The translations under genes and the position numbers were made by a program. DNA of 64,000 nt, taken from Dolomedes plantarius (lineage: Eukaryota; Arthropoda; Arachnida; Araneae; Dolomedidae). The stretch is taken from the NCBI GenBank assembly GCA_907164885.2, contig OU015499.1:146452312-146516311 (forward strand). Reading direction: 5' to 3'. Shown here piece by piece: positions 18,480-30,175 of this stretch; within the stretch, counting starts at the first letter, position 1; each line of letters begins with the position of its first letter. The notes under the pieces are model-generated. The model was not told the DNA's origin and made no database searches. It was given only the letters and a program-made list of their open reading frames with translations.

Positions 18480-21459
18480 TTGTTAATATAAAAATATTTT
18501 GGCTTATTAGCTAATTATATTGTTTGGGCGCAAATACATCTTTGTTAATTTCTTTTAACTTACTATATATATATTTATATATAAATGCTTAATTTTCTCT
18601 GCATCATATATTCTAAAGACTTTTTTGTTAGAAACATTTCAAGATTTACAAATTCTTTATTAACTGATATTTATGACAGCCTTGATATGATATTAAAAAA
18701 AAAAATGTAAAAATTGTACTTGGGTCAGTTTAGAAATAGGTTTAAATTATCTGCTCTCTTACCTGCATATTCTTTATACTCAATAGATTATTTTATACTG
18801 TCAAAATTTATAACTGCTTTCTTGCTGTTCATGTCTTGGTATGATCTTGCTGTTCATGTCTTGGTCATGTCTTGCTGTTCGTGTCATGGTAAACTTTTAA
18901 TATATATAGTTTCTGTCCATAAGATCAGTGTTAGTGAAATTGATTTTTGTTGTTTTAGGATTTATGTGTGTCCCCTCCCCCTAGGGGTAAAAAGTATTTA
19001 TTGAATATAAAATAACTGCAGTATAAGTGTCAAAAATTCAGTTTTCAAAATTCTGGTGCTCTTTATTTTTCTCAGTGCTCCAGAAATGTGTTGTATAATT
19101 ACACTGTGAGGAAATATGCATCACATGAATTATAAAAAACCTTCAAAATTCTAATATACATCAAATGATAAAAATTTAATATGATGTATGAAAAGACAAA
19201 ATTTAGGAAGGTGGTCATATTTCCCTTTTTAATGTACATTTATAAGAAAGAAAAATTAAAAAGTAGCTAGACTACATACATTTTATTCACAGAACAAAAT
19301 TATTAGCAATCAAATTTTGCTAGATTTTATCAGCAAGATCATTTATATATTGATGAAATTTTAATTTCCTTGATTTTACTTACTCTGTAGACAGTATTGC
19401 AAGTCTGTTGAGTCTCTCCGATATTATTAACCTCAGGCATGTTTTAATTAATTTTTATCTAGAAAAGCTTCTTTTTCCCAATGATACAGTTATATAAATT
19501 GTGTAAAATATCCTTATGGATATAAATGCATTTGATGAGCCAGTAGCTGTCATTTGTAGCAATTGTAGAATTTTTATAGGGTTTCCATTTCTTCGACCAG
19601 CATATAGCTATCTATATCTACATCTTTTATAGACTTTATTTGGTCATAATTCTGAATCATTTTCACATCTATCAAGGCTATTTCTAGTATTGATGCATGT
19701 TTTCAATGTTTGTTCTGTGGAATTGTATGGAATTTACATGTCTAGCCTGCTTAGCTTTGCACAGTATTTGTTAAAAACAATGTACCTCAAACATTTCTTT
19801 CCTATTTCTTATTGGTTCATCTGCATACTCATAATTAAATAGCCTTTCTAATTTTCATAAAGGTGTTTCTTCAAATTTTGGAGTGACTTCTAGATAAGTC
19901 GCAAGCTCTGTGGCTCTGACTAAAACCTGTTTGAAACTAGATTGGCTATATTTGCTAGGAATTCTAGAAGGTTTTTAAATGATCAATGTTTCCTTTGAGA
20001 CATATTTTAAATTTTTTTTTCGTGTGGGGCTTTGTACTAGCATGGGGCCCAATTACTTCCAATAAATTCAATCAGATTAAATCTGGCCCTGCCTTTCATA
20101 ATTAATTCCTTACATATTTTCTATCCTTTCATGCATAGTGTTCCTCAGGCTGTCTTATGATTAATGATATTTTAATTCTGTGGTGAGTTTGATTTCCGAG
20201 ACTTATTAAAAATTTATGAAGAGAATACTGACTAGTAGCCAGAATTTGTTATCTTAATATATACAGGTAAATCAGGGCAGAAAAATTGTGGGTATTTTAT
20301 ATGTTTCACATTGCATGTTAATCTCACTGAATGATTATTTGGTAAGTCAAGTTTCAGTAGGTGTTTAGCTGTATTAAATCCTTCATCTGTTTAAAGCAGT
20401 TTTTCAGAAACTTTCAAAATTTGCATCTCTGTTTTCATGAGAGAATCCCTGTGGAAGATCTTCTATTTTCAGTTTTTAGTTTTAATTGCTCTTAACTTGC
20501 TACAAATTTATATCCTGAAAAAACTTTGACCTAGCCTCCACATTTCTTTGTACTCTGAATACAATATCTGATTCACCAAGTCTGTTGCTATAATGTAATA
20601 ATGCTATGATAAATAATGTTTTGCCAGTACTCTCACCTGTGCTTATGTGCACAAAATAGAGAAAAATTTCTTTTTTCCTGTCAAGTATATTCTAAGTTAC
20701 TTCTAAGGATTTAAATTTATTATTTTATATAATATGTGTGAAAATTCCTTAATTTAGAAGGAGGGGGGAAAGGAAAAATAGTTTATGGGAAGTAATTTAT
20801 AAAAGACCATAAAGTGTTTGTATATGAACAAAACTGGTTATATTTCATCATGTAAGGTATTATATATGACTGTACATTTTGTTTTTAATTTACTTATCCT
20901 TTTAAAAAAAAATTAATTTGCGTGAGTATTTACTGCTTTGTATACCATGCATATATGTTTCCTTAATCACAGTTTTGTTAAATATGGTATTGAACTTTTG
21001 CTGTTGCTCTCAGTGCATACATTTATGACTGAAGAATCTATCTCATTGTTAATGAAGAGATAGGTATGATTTTCTCTAACCAAGAAGTGTTATAATAGGT
21101 ATAGCTTAATCTTCATCTGATTTCCTGTAGCACTGAACTGTTGTGTAGAGTTCTAACCAAAAGAATTCCAGTTTATGTGGATATCATGAAATAATTTGAC
21201 TTGATATCCAAAGTGAGAATAATCCAAATGTTATGAGAATCCTGTAAGAACAATGTGTTTTCCCAATATTCTCTGAATCGCACAATTGTTTTATTTATTT
21301 TAATAGCCAGTATAAAGGTAACTTAAGATAATCAGAATGTAATTATAATTATTCTTAATTTATCTATTTTCATTTTTATTATTTTAACTCTTAATTTAGC
21401 TAGATTTATAGCAAAACTCTAATTATTATCGACAAGTTTGAAGAGTGTTTAAAACATAA
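18480..21459. other. AT-rich noncoding stretch
   Basis: No gene is recognised. Near 18830-18890 a short repeat (CTTGCTGTTCATGTCTTGGT) occurs about three times. Confidence 0.5.
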
Positions 21460-21461
21460 TA

Positions 21462-22762
21462 CAGAGGCTGTTCGCACATTTTTAGACGATTTTGGTAAGC
21501 GGTAATAAAAAATCGTTTGCTGCAAAATAAATAATTGCAATTGTACTATGTTTTTAAAAGTCAAAATTATCGTCTGCGGCTTGAAAGTTTTGTTTTTATT
21601 CAAAATGGCGTTTTTAACAAAGCAGTGGTTCGAAGGCTACATTTATGCTCTTTCCGAAGAGAAATATGCATACTCCGTTATCCAAAAACGATGTGAGAGT
21701 CATGGTTTTGTGATATCTAAAGCGTCGATAGGTAATATCGTCAACAAGAAAGGAAAAAAAGTCAAATTGGAGCCTCAAGTGGGACAAAAATTCCAAACAA
21801 GTATCCAAGGAAAAAACGGACATCTTCGACTATTGCAAAGGTACGTTGTTTAATGTTAAAAGAAAATCCCCCTAGTCAAAGGACAGTTGCAAAATCATTA
21901 AAATGCTCGGTGTCCACTGTAAACAAAATGATAAACGTTGATTTAAATCTTAAGAAAGCGAAAAAACGCAATGTGCATCGTCTTCTTCCAAATCATATCG
22001 CTGAACGCTGGACACGCTGCAAAATTCTATATGAGAAACACTTATCCAAAGAAAAATGGAAAACAATTGTCACAATAGAGGAATCATGGGTGTATTTAAA
22101 TGATTGCAACAAAAAAAGAGCCATTTATTATCATAAAAGGGGAGAAAAAAATTTAAGTACATGGTTCAAAGAATCGAAAGAAAGTTTTTCTAAGGGATTC
22201 ATGATTGTTGCTGGTTTTTCTTATAATGGCAAGTTAAAAATAAAGAGAGTGGGAAAAAATGTCAAGATTAACTCCAAATACTATCAGGAACATATTTCAT
22301 CGCCAATTTTTCTGAATGAAATACCATCGCTTTACCCACAGTGCCATCAATCTGTGAGACTCCATCAGGACAAAGCTAGCAGTCACACATCAAAATCCAC
22401 TGTAAATTTCCTAAAAGAAATGGAACAAAAAAACTGGTATCAAGGCCATACCCTTCACTGATATCCCTACTAAATCTCCCGATGTATCACCTATGGATTT
22501 TTGTGCTTTCGGACTTTTAAAATCTGCATTATCCAAACGTCGTCTCAAAACCCTTACAGGACTCTGGAAAGCTGTTCAGGAGGAATGGGATAGAATACCT
22601 CTTCTGACACTTCAAAAGGCATTATTATCCTGGAAATAGCGGTGTCGAAAGATAGTTCAGAATAAGGAATGTCAAATAGAACATTTAAAACACAAGAATT
22701 TTATGTAATTTAGTTTTGTGAATACAATATACATCGTCTAAAAAATGTGTGAACAGCCTCTG
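21462..22762 (+). mobile_element. Tc1/mariner-type transposon
   Basis: The terminal inverted repeats start CAGAGGCTGTTC(G/A)CACA and are flanked by TA on both sides (21460-21461, 22763-22764). At 1301 bases it is full length for the superfamily and holds a damaged transposase. Confidence 0.85.
21605..22640 (+). pseudogene. mariner-like transposase, frameshifted
   Basis: The frame opens at ATG 21605, shifts near 21850 and again near 22440, and ends at about 22640. The first part is a helix-turn-helix region, followed by the DDE core. The first catalytic block reads VTIEESWVY, with Glu where Asp is expected. The second reads RLHQDKASSH, and the third region is SPDVSPMDFCAFG. The two frameshifts and the changed Asp make it inactive. 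The SPD...MDFCAFG signature is common in arthropod mariner relatives. Confidence 0.8.
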
Positions 22763-22764
22763 TA

Positions 22765-23527
22765 TAAGTCCCCAATTCACATTTTTACTCCCAGTGTATA
22801 TTTTTATAGGCATGCATATTTATTTCTAGTGCATTTATTATGTAATAGTACCCTTTGTGCTTACACATCTAGCAGAGTGGATGTATCAGCATCAGAATTG
22901 GAAAAATGTTTAATCTCTTAATTTTAAAGAATCTCATAAATCATAAGTATTTTTCTTTAGCGATAGACTTTGCTAAGGGCTCTTTGGCCTAACATCCACT
23001 CTAAATACAATTGAATATAATTTTTTTCCATGGAAATGCGCAAAGGAGCATTTATAAGAATAAACTTTAATTTATAAGGTTATGTAAACTTGAATATTGA
23101 TCTCACAAAATAGAGAAAATTTTTAAAATTGAGGACAAATGAGAAAGACGTACTGAAATCAGGATATATTAAAATTGTATGCAAAAGTTTTGTAGAAATA
23201 CAAAAATGCAGCAACCTAATTTTTTATAAAAATTGAATTTTAAATAAAAACCTTAAATTTAAACACTCCCCCACCCCAATTCACTCCTGTAGAAAAATAA
23301 TAAAAATTGATAGCAACAAAAAAAAGGAAAAATGTGAAAAATTAGAAAATACCTATATCTTTTAATATAGAAATATAAAAAAATACCAATATTTTTCAAA
23401 AATTTCTTTTTTTATATTACAACAACTAGCAGGAATCACCCATCACTCTCTCTTGAAAACTTTTTTCATTCTGGAAAATGAAGATTCACAATAGGAAAAA
23501 AGATCTTAGAAATGTACAAATAAAGCA
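22765..23527. other. AT-rich spacer
   Basis: Nothing recognisable lies between the mariner and piggyBac elements. Confidence 0.5.
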
Positions 23528-23872
23528 TTAACCCTTTCGCGACGGCAGTTCCGATCACGCGCTTTCCTCTGAGGCCGGAAGTTTTTCTCGTGAGCGTACC
23601 CTCCAGGCCGGCGGACTTTTAAGAGCTAAGCCTAAAGTTACGAAAAATTCCGAAATTGTAACATTTACAAACAAATCTATTTATTTAAGCTATATATGGG
23701 TTACTTACACATTCTTTTATTATTTTTCCACTAAAAAATTTTTGTTATACAGTTTAAAATATTTTTCGCTGGGACATAATGTCGAAATCCTACTCTCCCT
23801 TTCCACAGTAAGGAACTTTCATCAACTGATATATTCCTATCAGGAATATATCCAGAATATGTCAATAATATA

Positions 23873-24553
23873 TCAAGAACTCTGAAAGTTTTGAATGATT
23901 AAATCTAAAAAAGGTTTAATTTTTTCAATCTTTTTGGCATTAGTAGAAGTGAAATGCAAGTATCGAAGAATTTCGATGCGTTGGTCCCGACTCATAACCT
24001 TACTGAAAAAAGGTTTTGCAATCATTGGATTCGTTGAGTAGTACATCTTAATTTTTGGTTTTTTAACGATACCCATTAAAATTGTCAAAGTAAATTAAAC
24101 AAACATTTCTTCTTTAGTTACAGGCAAAAATTCTTCGAGGATAAACTCTGTTCACTTTCCGGATTTATGAACCTCTCATACGCATTAATTTGGTTAGTAT
24201 AATATAATACGCATTAATTTAGTTATTAAATCCATTACAGTTTCATCAAAAAAACATCTGAAATAATACAATTCATTTGATACAGCATCATCGACTTTTA
24301 TTCCGCATGCCGCTGTGAATGTTAGTAGAGTTAAATCCCTTACGGGAGAAGACCACAAAGAAGTACCGTCCCGCGATATACTCAGAATAGAAATGTCTGA
24401 TATATCTTCATAATCACTCTGATCTCCGTGTTCCAAATAAACAGATTCACCCGACGAGATTTTTGTATCACTGTCACTACTTTCATTTTCAGACACATTT
24501 CTTATCAATTCAGAAATTTCGTCTTCTGTTAAATATTTTCTCCTTTTCTCCAT
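23873..24553 (-). pseudogene. piggyBac transposase fragments
   Basis: On the minus strand, 24194-24553 encodes the acidic N-terminus (Ser/Asp/Glu-rich, then an ETVMDLI-type start of the DDE_Tnp_1_7 region). 23873-24088 encodes the block with MGIVKKPKI, STNPMIAKPFFSKVMSRD and ILRYLHF, typical of this family. The two lie in different frames with a break between them. The catalytic C-terminal half and the Cys-rich end are missing. Confidence 0.8.
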
Positions 24554-24884
24554 ATTAAATCATCAAAGGAAAGAAATCTCACTGCAACAGAATCTGATTC
24601 TGACTCAAAACCCATATACCCAATGCTACAATCCCACCGCAAAAGAAAAATAAACAAAGATATCTCGTAAACAAAGACCACGTGCAAAGTTAAAATGCCC
24701 TACCCGCTGACAGCCAAACGCAATACATCCATTCCTCCGTTTGTTTACATAAAATGATAGACCGCATGTGATTCATACTAGTCTTGCTTTCGAATAGAAG
24801 GTCCCAACTACGTGTACTCCAAATTTCATAGACATGCGGTGCCATCTTGTGCCCCAAAAATTAACTAATAAAACGTTCCGAACT

Positions 24885-24995
24885 ACTGACACGTATAGGT
24901 GACGATCGGCCAGAAAGGCGGATAGCTGCTGTCACGTATAGGTGACGATCGGCCAGAAACGCGGATAGCTGCTGTCACGTATACGTGACGTTCGC
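24885..24995 (-). repeat. Subterminal tandem repeat of the piggyBac element
   Basis: A unit of about 51 bases with CACGTATAGGTGACGATCGG occurs twice, and a third part-copy (CACGTATACGTGACG) reaches the terminal repeat. Confidence 0.75.
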
Positions 24996-25009
24996 CGCGA
25001 AAGGGTTAA

Positions 25010-25805
25010 AGACGCCTGACGTATATCTCATAGACTACAAGAGGTCCACAGATAACTTTTGAAATATTTGATTCAGATTATTTGAAGAATCACATAAAAG
25101 CACTTATTGCACAGTAGATGAATGGAAAGAAATTTGAAGAATTTTTACTATTGTCAATTTTAATGTACTATATACACAAACATTTAGATTAAAATGTGGT
25201 GAGAGCGGGGTGAAAAATATCTGTCGCCGCCAAACTGCAATCAGAACAAATATGCCTAAGCAAAACCATAACCCACATATTCTTTGTTATTTCCTGAAAT
25301 GAATTTATATATTTTATAAGATTTATGAATTTTTTAATCTGCTAGTAACCGAGCTCTTTAGTCACATGTAATCTCTGGAATATCACGGAGCGTTAAACTC
25401 AATCATTAATGATCAAATTATATTCATTTTAGATATCCGTAATTAAAAATAAAGGGAAAAATTATTAATATTGCTTATGTGTTATTGAACAGGCCGATAT
25501 CCGTATTGTAGAGATCCCTACAAACTGAAACATATCAAATCTCTGCGCGTCCTTATGATCTACAAGGACAAAACAATAAGAATGGCTAAGGAACCTTATG
25601 CCCTAATTACAATAAGTTTAAAATGCTCAGTAGTTTAATTAATCCAGAACGTAATTTATAACAGCTTAGTTTATAAATATCTCATTCCCTAGCACAAACC
25701 ACAAACTTTTGTATATTGCTATTCATTTCACGTGAAAAATAAGAAAAGAAAGCGTGATGGTGCAGTGTTAATATATCCCATTAAAATTCCTTTCTCTCTT
25801 TTCAG
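25010..25805. other. Upstream region of zinc-finger gene 1
   Basis: There is no gene. The part from about 25,700 matches about 28,930, upstream of the second zinc-finger gene. A polypyrimidine tract and CAG at 25803-25805 mark a conserved splice acceptor. Confidence 0.5.
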
Positions 25806-26151
25806 GTTCTCGGTACTGATTGTTAGGTGGGAATTTAAAATCTTTGTGGTGTCCAAAAATTGAGAAAGTCAACGTAATTCTGACATTTACAGTTTTCTAA
25901 TCATTGAGTAAAGGAATGCTGGCCAGCCAGAAGAGCAAATATCGTGTATTTCCAGCATAAGTAGACTTTCCAATACATGCCATTCCTGCGAGCAGAAACC
26001 TGCTCAAGCCGAAAATGAATGCACTCCGTGTGAGACGTGAAGAATTAGTCAAAATGTAAAAAGTTCCAGTGCACAGATTCCCGTTCGCTCCGAAGAAATC
26101 TTTAAATGTAATTTATGTGATCGAACATTTTCATAGTTGGCCGCCTTAAAT

Positions 26152-27294
26152 ATGCATCATCCTCGCCGTACCCATACATTACAACCTTTCACCTGCACTG
26201 TATGTGAGAAAAGTTTTTCTGTTGAGAGTAGTTTTAAAAAACATATCCGCATCCACACGGGAGAGAAACCTTTTGCCTGCACTGTATGTGGGCAAATATT
26301 TTCTGATCAGAGTTGTTTAAAAAGACATCTCCGCATCCACACGGGAGAGAAACCTTTTGCATGCACTGTATGTGAGAAAAGATTTTCTCAACGGTGTAAT
26401 TTAGTAGGACATCTTCGCACTCATACAGGACAGAAACCTTTCGCATGCACTGTTTGTGGGATAAAATTTTCTGAACAGAGTACTTTAAAAAGACATATCC
26501 GCACCCACACACAAGAGAAACCTTTCAACTGCACTGTGTGTGGGCAAGCATTTTCTCAACAGGGTAATTTTAAAAGACATCTCCGCGTGCACACAGGAGA
26601 GAAACTTTTCGCTTGCACTGTATGTGAGAAAAGTTTTTCTGTAGAGAGTAGTTTTCAAAAACATATCCGCATCCACACGGGAGAGAAACCTTTTGCATGC
26701 ACTGTATGCGGGCAAGCATTTTCTGATAAGGGTCATTTAAAAAGACATCTCCGCATCCACACGGGAGAGAAACCTTTTGCATGCACTGTATGTGGGCAAA
26801 TATTTTCTGAGCAGAGTTATTTAAAAAGACATTTCCGCGTCCACACGGGAGATAAACCTTTTGCCTGCACTGTATGTGGGCAAACATTTTGTGATCAGTA
26901 TCGTTTAAAAAGACATCTCCGCATCCACACGGGAGAGAAACCTTTTGCATGCAATGTATGTGAGAAAAGATTTTCTCAACAGAGTGATTTAATAGGGCAT
27001 CTTCGCACTCATATAGGACAGAAACCTTTCTCTTGCACTGTTTGTGGGATAAAATTTTCTGAACAGAGTACTTTGAAAAGACATATCCGCACCCACACGG
27101 GAGAGAAACCTTTCGCCTGTACTGTGTGTGGGCAAGCATTTTCTCAACAGTGTCATTTAAAAAGACATCTCCGCATCCACACAGGAGAGAAACTTTTCGC
27201 TTGCTCTGTTTGTGGGAAAACATTTTCTCAACAGGGTAATTTTACAAGACATCTCCGCACCCACACAGGAGGGAACATTTCGCCTGCGCTGTGA
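26152..27294 (+). CDS. C2H2 zinc-finger protein 1 (13 fingers)
   Basis: From ATG 26152 the frame encodes 13 consecutive C2H2 fingers joined by TGEKPF-type linkers, so it is a likely sequence-specific DNA-binding nuclear protein. No KRAB, BTB or ZAD domain is visible. The homologous N-terminus seen in the neighbouring gene is present upstream (from about 25,940) but broken by stops: TGA where the neighbour has a Cys codon (near 26,037), and TAG where it has CAG (near 26,134). Fingers 1-5 and 6-12 are related block by block (KSFSVESSF, KRFSQ, IKFSEQSTL, QAFSQQ), showing internal duplication. After finger 13 a deletion shifts the frame and ends the protein. It may be a shortened functional gene or a recent pseudogene. 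Confidence 0.7.
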   Translation: MHHPRRTHTLQPFTCTVCEKSFSVESSFKKHIRIHTGEKPFACTVCGQIFSDQSCLKRHLRIHTGEKPFACTVCEKRFSQRCNLVGHLRTHTGQKPFACTVCGIKFSEQSTLKRHIRTHTQEKPFNCTVCGQAFSQQGNFKRHLRVHTGEKLFACTVCEKSFSVESSFQKHIRIHTGEKPFACTVCGQAFSDKGHLKRHLRIHTGEKPFACTVCGQIFSEQSYLKRHFRVHTGDKPFACTVCGQTFCDQYRLKRHLRIHTGEKPFACNVCEKRFSQQSDLIGHLRTHIGQKPFSCTVCGIKFSEQSTLKRHIRTHTGEKPFACTVCGQAFSQQCHLKRHLRIHTGEKLFACSVCGKTFSQQGNFTRHLRTHTGGNISPAL

Positions 27295-27790
27295 GAAAAG
27301 ATTTTCTCAACAGGGTCCTTCAAAATCCCATCTCTGCACCCTCACGGTAGACAAACCTTTCGCCTGAACTGTAAGTAAGAAAAGATTTTCATCGCAGGGT
27401 CATTTAAAATCCCATGTCCGCACCCACAGGGGAGAGAAACCTTTCGCATACACTGTATGAGAAAAGATTTTCGTCTCAGAATTTGAAAACACTTCTCCTT
27501 ATCCACGATGGAAAGTCTTTTGGTCTGCACGATATGTGAGGAAAGGTTTTCTGAACTCGATGATTTAAATTAACATGTTCATTTCTACATAGAGGAGAAA
27601 TCTTTCATCCTCTAAGTGAGAGAAAATATTTTCCTTGCAGTGTGCTTTGAATACTTGTCTCCGTACCCATACAAAAGGGAAACCTTTCGATTGCACTATA
27701 TGTAAGAAAAGAAATTCTGTAGAGGGTAATTTAAAAGATAAACCCTTTCATATGCAGGGTATGAGAGATAGGCTTATGGCTTAAGAACAG
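27280..27790 (+). pseudogene. Decayed finger tail of zinc-finger gene 1
   Basis: Sequence after the stop still shows finger and linker remnants (for example HVRTHRGEKPFA near 27,415 in another frame) with several stops. It aligns with the tail of the second gene near 29,940-30,170. Confidence 0.7.
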
Positions 27791-28319
27791 ATGAAAAACA
27801 CATCTCCCTACCCATTCAGGGATGTAACCAACTCTATCGTATGATACGGGATTTTTTGGTGCCAAGACATTTTTTCCCACTGTGGTGAAAATGGAATTCA
27901 AACTCAGGTTTGATGGTCTTTATGTACAGGAGATATCGCACATAAATATGTTTTGGAATTAATTTAGTGTTTTATGACATTAAAATTTTTTTAAAGTGAT
28001 TGAAGTGAAAAAAATTATCTTACCTGTTTATATTGCAGGAAAGGTTGTCATGAAATGTCACTTATGCGATACTTCTGGTTTTTGTTTTTGCCTAATATTT
28101 GATTAGAATTTTCAAGACAACTCCTTTGTTCTACATGTACTGTGTTCTGTAAATGAGGAAATAAATATGAAATATGATATATAAATAAATATTTCATGGA
28201 TCCATATCGAGACTGAATTAATTTTTGATTTTGTCTCTCTTTTAATTATTTTAAATTAATTTAGTTTTTATTATTTTATTCGAATTTTTTTTGTAATGTG
28301 CAGATTTGTAATGTACAGA

Positions 28320-28610
28320 ACATTTTTCAAGAGCCGAGTTCAAACTTATAATTCATGCATAAAAATTTGAGACAATATCTAATATAAATGAATATTAAAG
28401 TATAAATTGATGCTCCATGCATTAAATATAATATATAATTTAATATATATTATAATATTTAATGCATGGAGCATTAAATATTATAATATATAATTTAATA
28501 ATATTTAATGCATGGAGCATCTATTTATACTTTAATATTCATTTATATTAGATATTGTCTCAAATTTTTATGCATGAATTATAAGTTTGAACTCGGCTCT
28601 TGAAAAATGT
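28320..28610. repeat. Large palindrome, about 290 bases
   Basis: An arm starting ACATTTTTCAAGAGCCGAG at 28320 is inverted at the right end, finishing at 28610. The arms are about 110 bases with few mismatches, and the centre is AT-rich with ATGCATGGAGCAT motifs. It lies between the two tandem zinc-finger genes and is probably a fold-back MITE. Confidence 0.8.
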
Positions 28611-29130
28611 TTAAATTTATAAAGTACACCAAGTCTTGTCTGTGGAATAATGGGCTCTTTACTGAGTCTTCCAATATATTAGGACAGGACCTGGGATCAT
28701 CTGTTCTCACTCTGAGTGGTAATGGAAATCAGAGAGGAAACCTTTGAAAGTGACGTTTCACATTATAAGACGAAGTCCGATTAGTATTTAATGCAAGTTT
28801 TTATGAATTTGTTTGTTTAGCAATTTCCTGGGCCGCTAACCTATGTGAAAAATATTGTGTCTCACTCAAATTAAATTTAACCTTATACAAAAATCTCGAG
28901 TGTATCTAAAATTCATAAGAATGTGGAGGCAACTTTTCTATATTGCTATTCATTTCACGTGAAAAATAAGAAAAAAAGCGTGATGGTACGTGTTAATATA
29001 TCTCATTCAAATTCCTTTCTCCTCTCTTTGCAGGTGCGAAACTGAAATGTTTGTAGTGTTCGCAAATTCAGAAAGTCAACGTATTGCTGGCAGTAACAGT
29101 TTTCTAATCTTCGAGTAAAGGAACGTCGGC

Positions 29131-29937
29131 ATGCCAGAAGGGCAAATGTCGTGTATTTGCAGCGTAAATAGACTTTCCAATGAATGTCATTCCTGCGAGC
29201 AGAACCCTGCTCAAGCCGAAAATGAATGCACTGCGTGTGAGACGTGTAGAATTGGTCAAAATGTAAAAAGTTCTAGTGCACAGATTCCCCTTCGCACCGG
29301 AGAAATCTTCAAATGTAATATATGTGATCAAACATTTTCACAGTTGACCGCCTTAAATATGCATCATTCGTTCCACATTATTGATAATCCTAGCTGTACC
29401 CCTATAGAACAACCTTTCACCTGCACTGTATGTGAGAAAAGATTTTCTCTACAGAGTAGTTTTAAAAAGCATATCCGCACCCACACGGGAGAGAAACATT
29501 TCGCCTGCAATGCGTGTGAGAAAACATTTTCTGCACAGAGTAGTTTAATAAGACATCTCCGCATCCACACGGAAGAGGAACCTTTCACGTGCACTGAATG
29601 TGGGAAAACATTTTCTGTACAGAGTAGTTTAAAAAGACACCTCCGCATCCACACGGGAGATAAACCTTTCGCCTGCACTATATGTGCGAAAAGGTTTTCT
29701 GAGCAGGGTAATTTAAAAACGCATTACCGCACCCACACAGGAGAGAAACCTTTCGCCTGCACTGTATGTGAGAAAAGGTTTTCTGAGCAGGGTATTTTAC
29801 AAAGACATCTCCGTACCCACACGGGAGAGAAACCTTTCGCATGCACTGTATGTGAGAAAAGATTTTCATTGCAGGCGAATTTGAAAACGCATCTCCGTAT
29901 TCATGGAGGAAAGTCTTTAGATCTGCACGATAAGTGA
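29131..29937 (+). CDS. C2H2 zinc-finger protein 2 (7 fingers)
   Basis: This intact 268-residue ORF starts from the ATG at 29131. A CAG acceptor at 29031-29033 precedes it, so a 5' noncoding exon probably lies upstream. Residues 1-70 form a Cys-rich leader, followed by one diverged finger (FKCNICDQTF...) and six canonical fingers with TGEKPF-type linkers. No effector domain is recognisable. Its flanks on both sides match those of zinc-finger gene 1, showing a tandem duplication of about 3.2 kb. It is probably a nuclear DNA-binding protein. It is the better-preserved member of the pair. Confidence 0.8.
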   Translation: MPEGQMSCICSVNRLSNECHSCEQNPAQAENECTACETCRIGQNVKSSSAQIPLRTGEIFKCNICDQTFSQLTALNMHHSFHIIDNPSCTPIEQPFTCTVCEKRFSLQSSFKKHIRTHTGEKHFACNACEKTFSAQSSLIRHLRIHTEEEPFTCTECGKTFSVQSSLKRHLRIHTGDKPFACTICAKRFSEQGNLKTHYRTHTGEKPFACTVCEKRFSEQGILQRHLRTHTGEKPFACTVCEKRFSLQANLKTHLRIHGGKSLDLHDK

Positions 29938-30175
29938 GAAAATATTTTCTGAACTGGATCATTAAAAAAAAGTTCGTGCCTACACGGAAGAGATACCTTT
30001 CATCCTCTGTGTGAGAGAATAGAGTTTCTTTGCAGTGTGCTTTAAAAACGTGTCTACATACCCATACAAAAGAGAAATCTTTCGATAGCACTATATGTGG
30101 GAAAAGATTTTCTGCAGTGGGTAATTTAAAAAGAAAAACCCTTTCATCTGCAGGGTTTGAGAGATAGGTTTATGG
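29938..30175 (+). pseudogene. Decayed finger tail of zinc-finger gene 2
   Basis: The sequence after the stop continues with broken finger motifs (for example RLHTHTKEKSFDSTI near 30,055) carrying stops and frameshifts. The ancestral protein had more fingers. Confidence 0.65.

Larger units (their letters stand above)
23532..25005 (-). mobile_element. piggyBac deletion derivative
   Basis: Ends CCCTTTCGCG(A/G)CG are inverted, and TTAA flanks both (23528-23531, 25006-25009), the hallmark of piggyBac. The interior is GC-poor transposase remnant. At under 1.5 kb it is shorter than complete elements. Confidence 0.85.

Noticed and set aside
26570..27223. 217-residue minus-strand ORF with repeated Cys-Gly motifs
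   Set aside because: Antisense shadow of the zinc-finger array; periodic because the fingers are.
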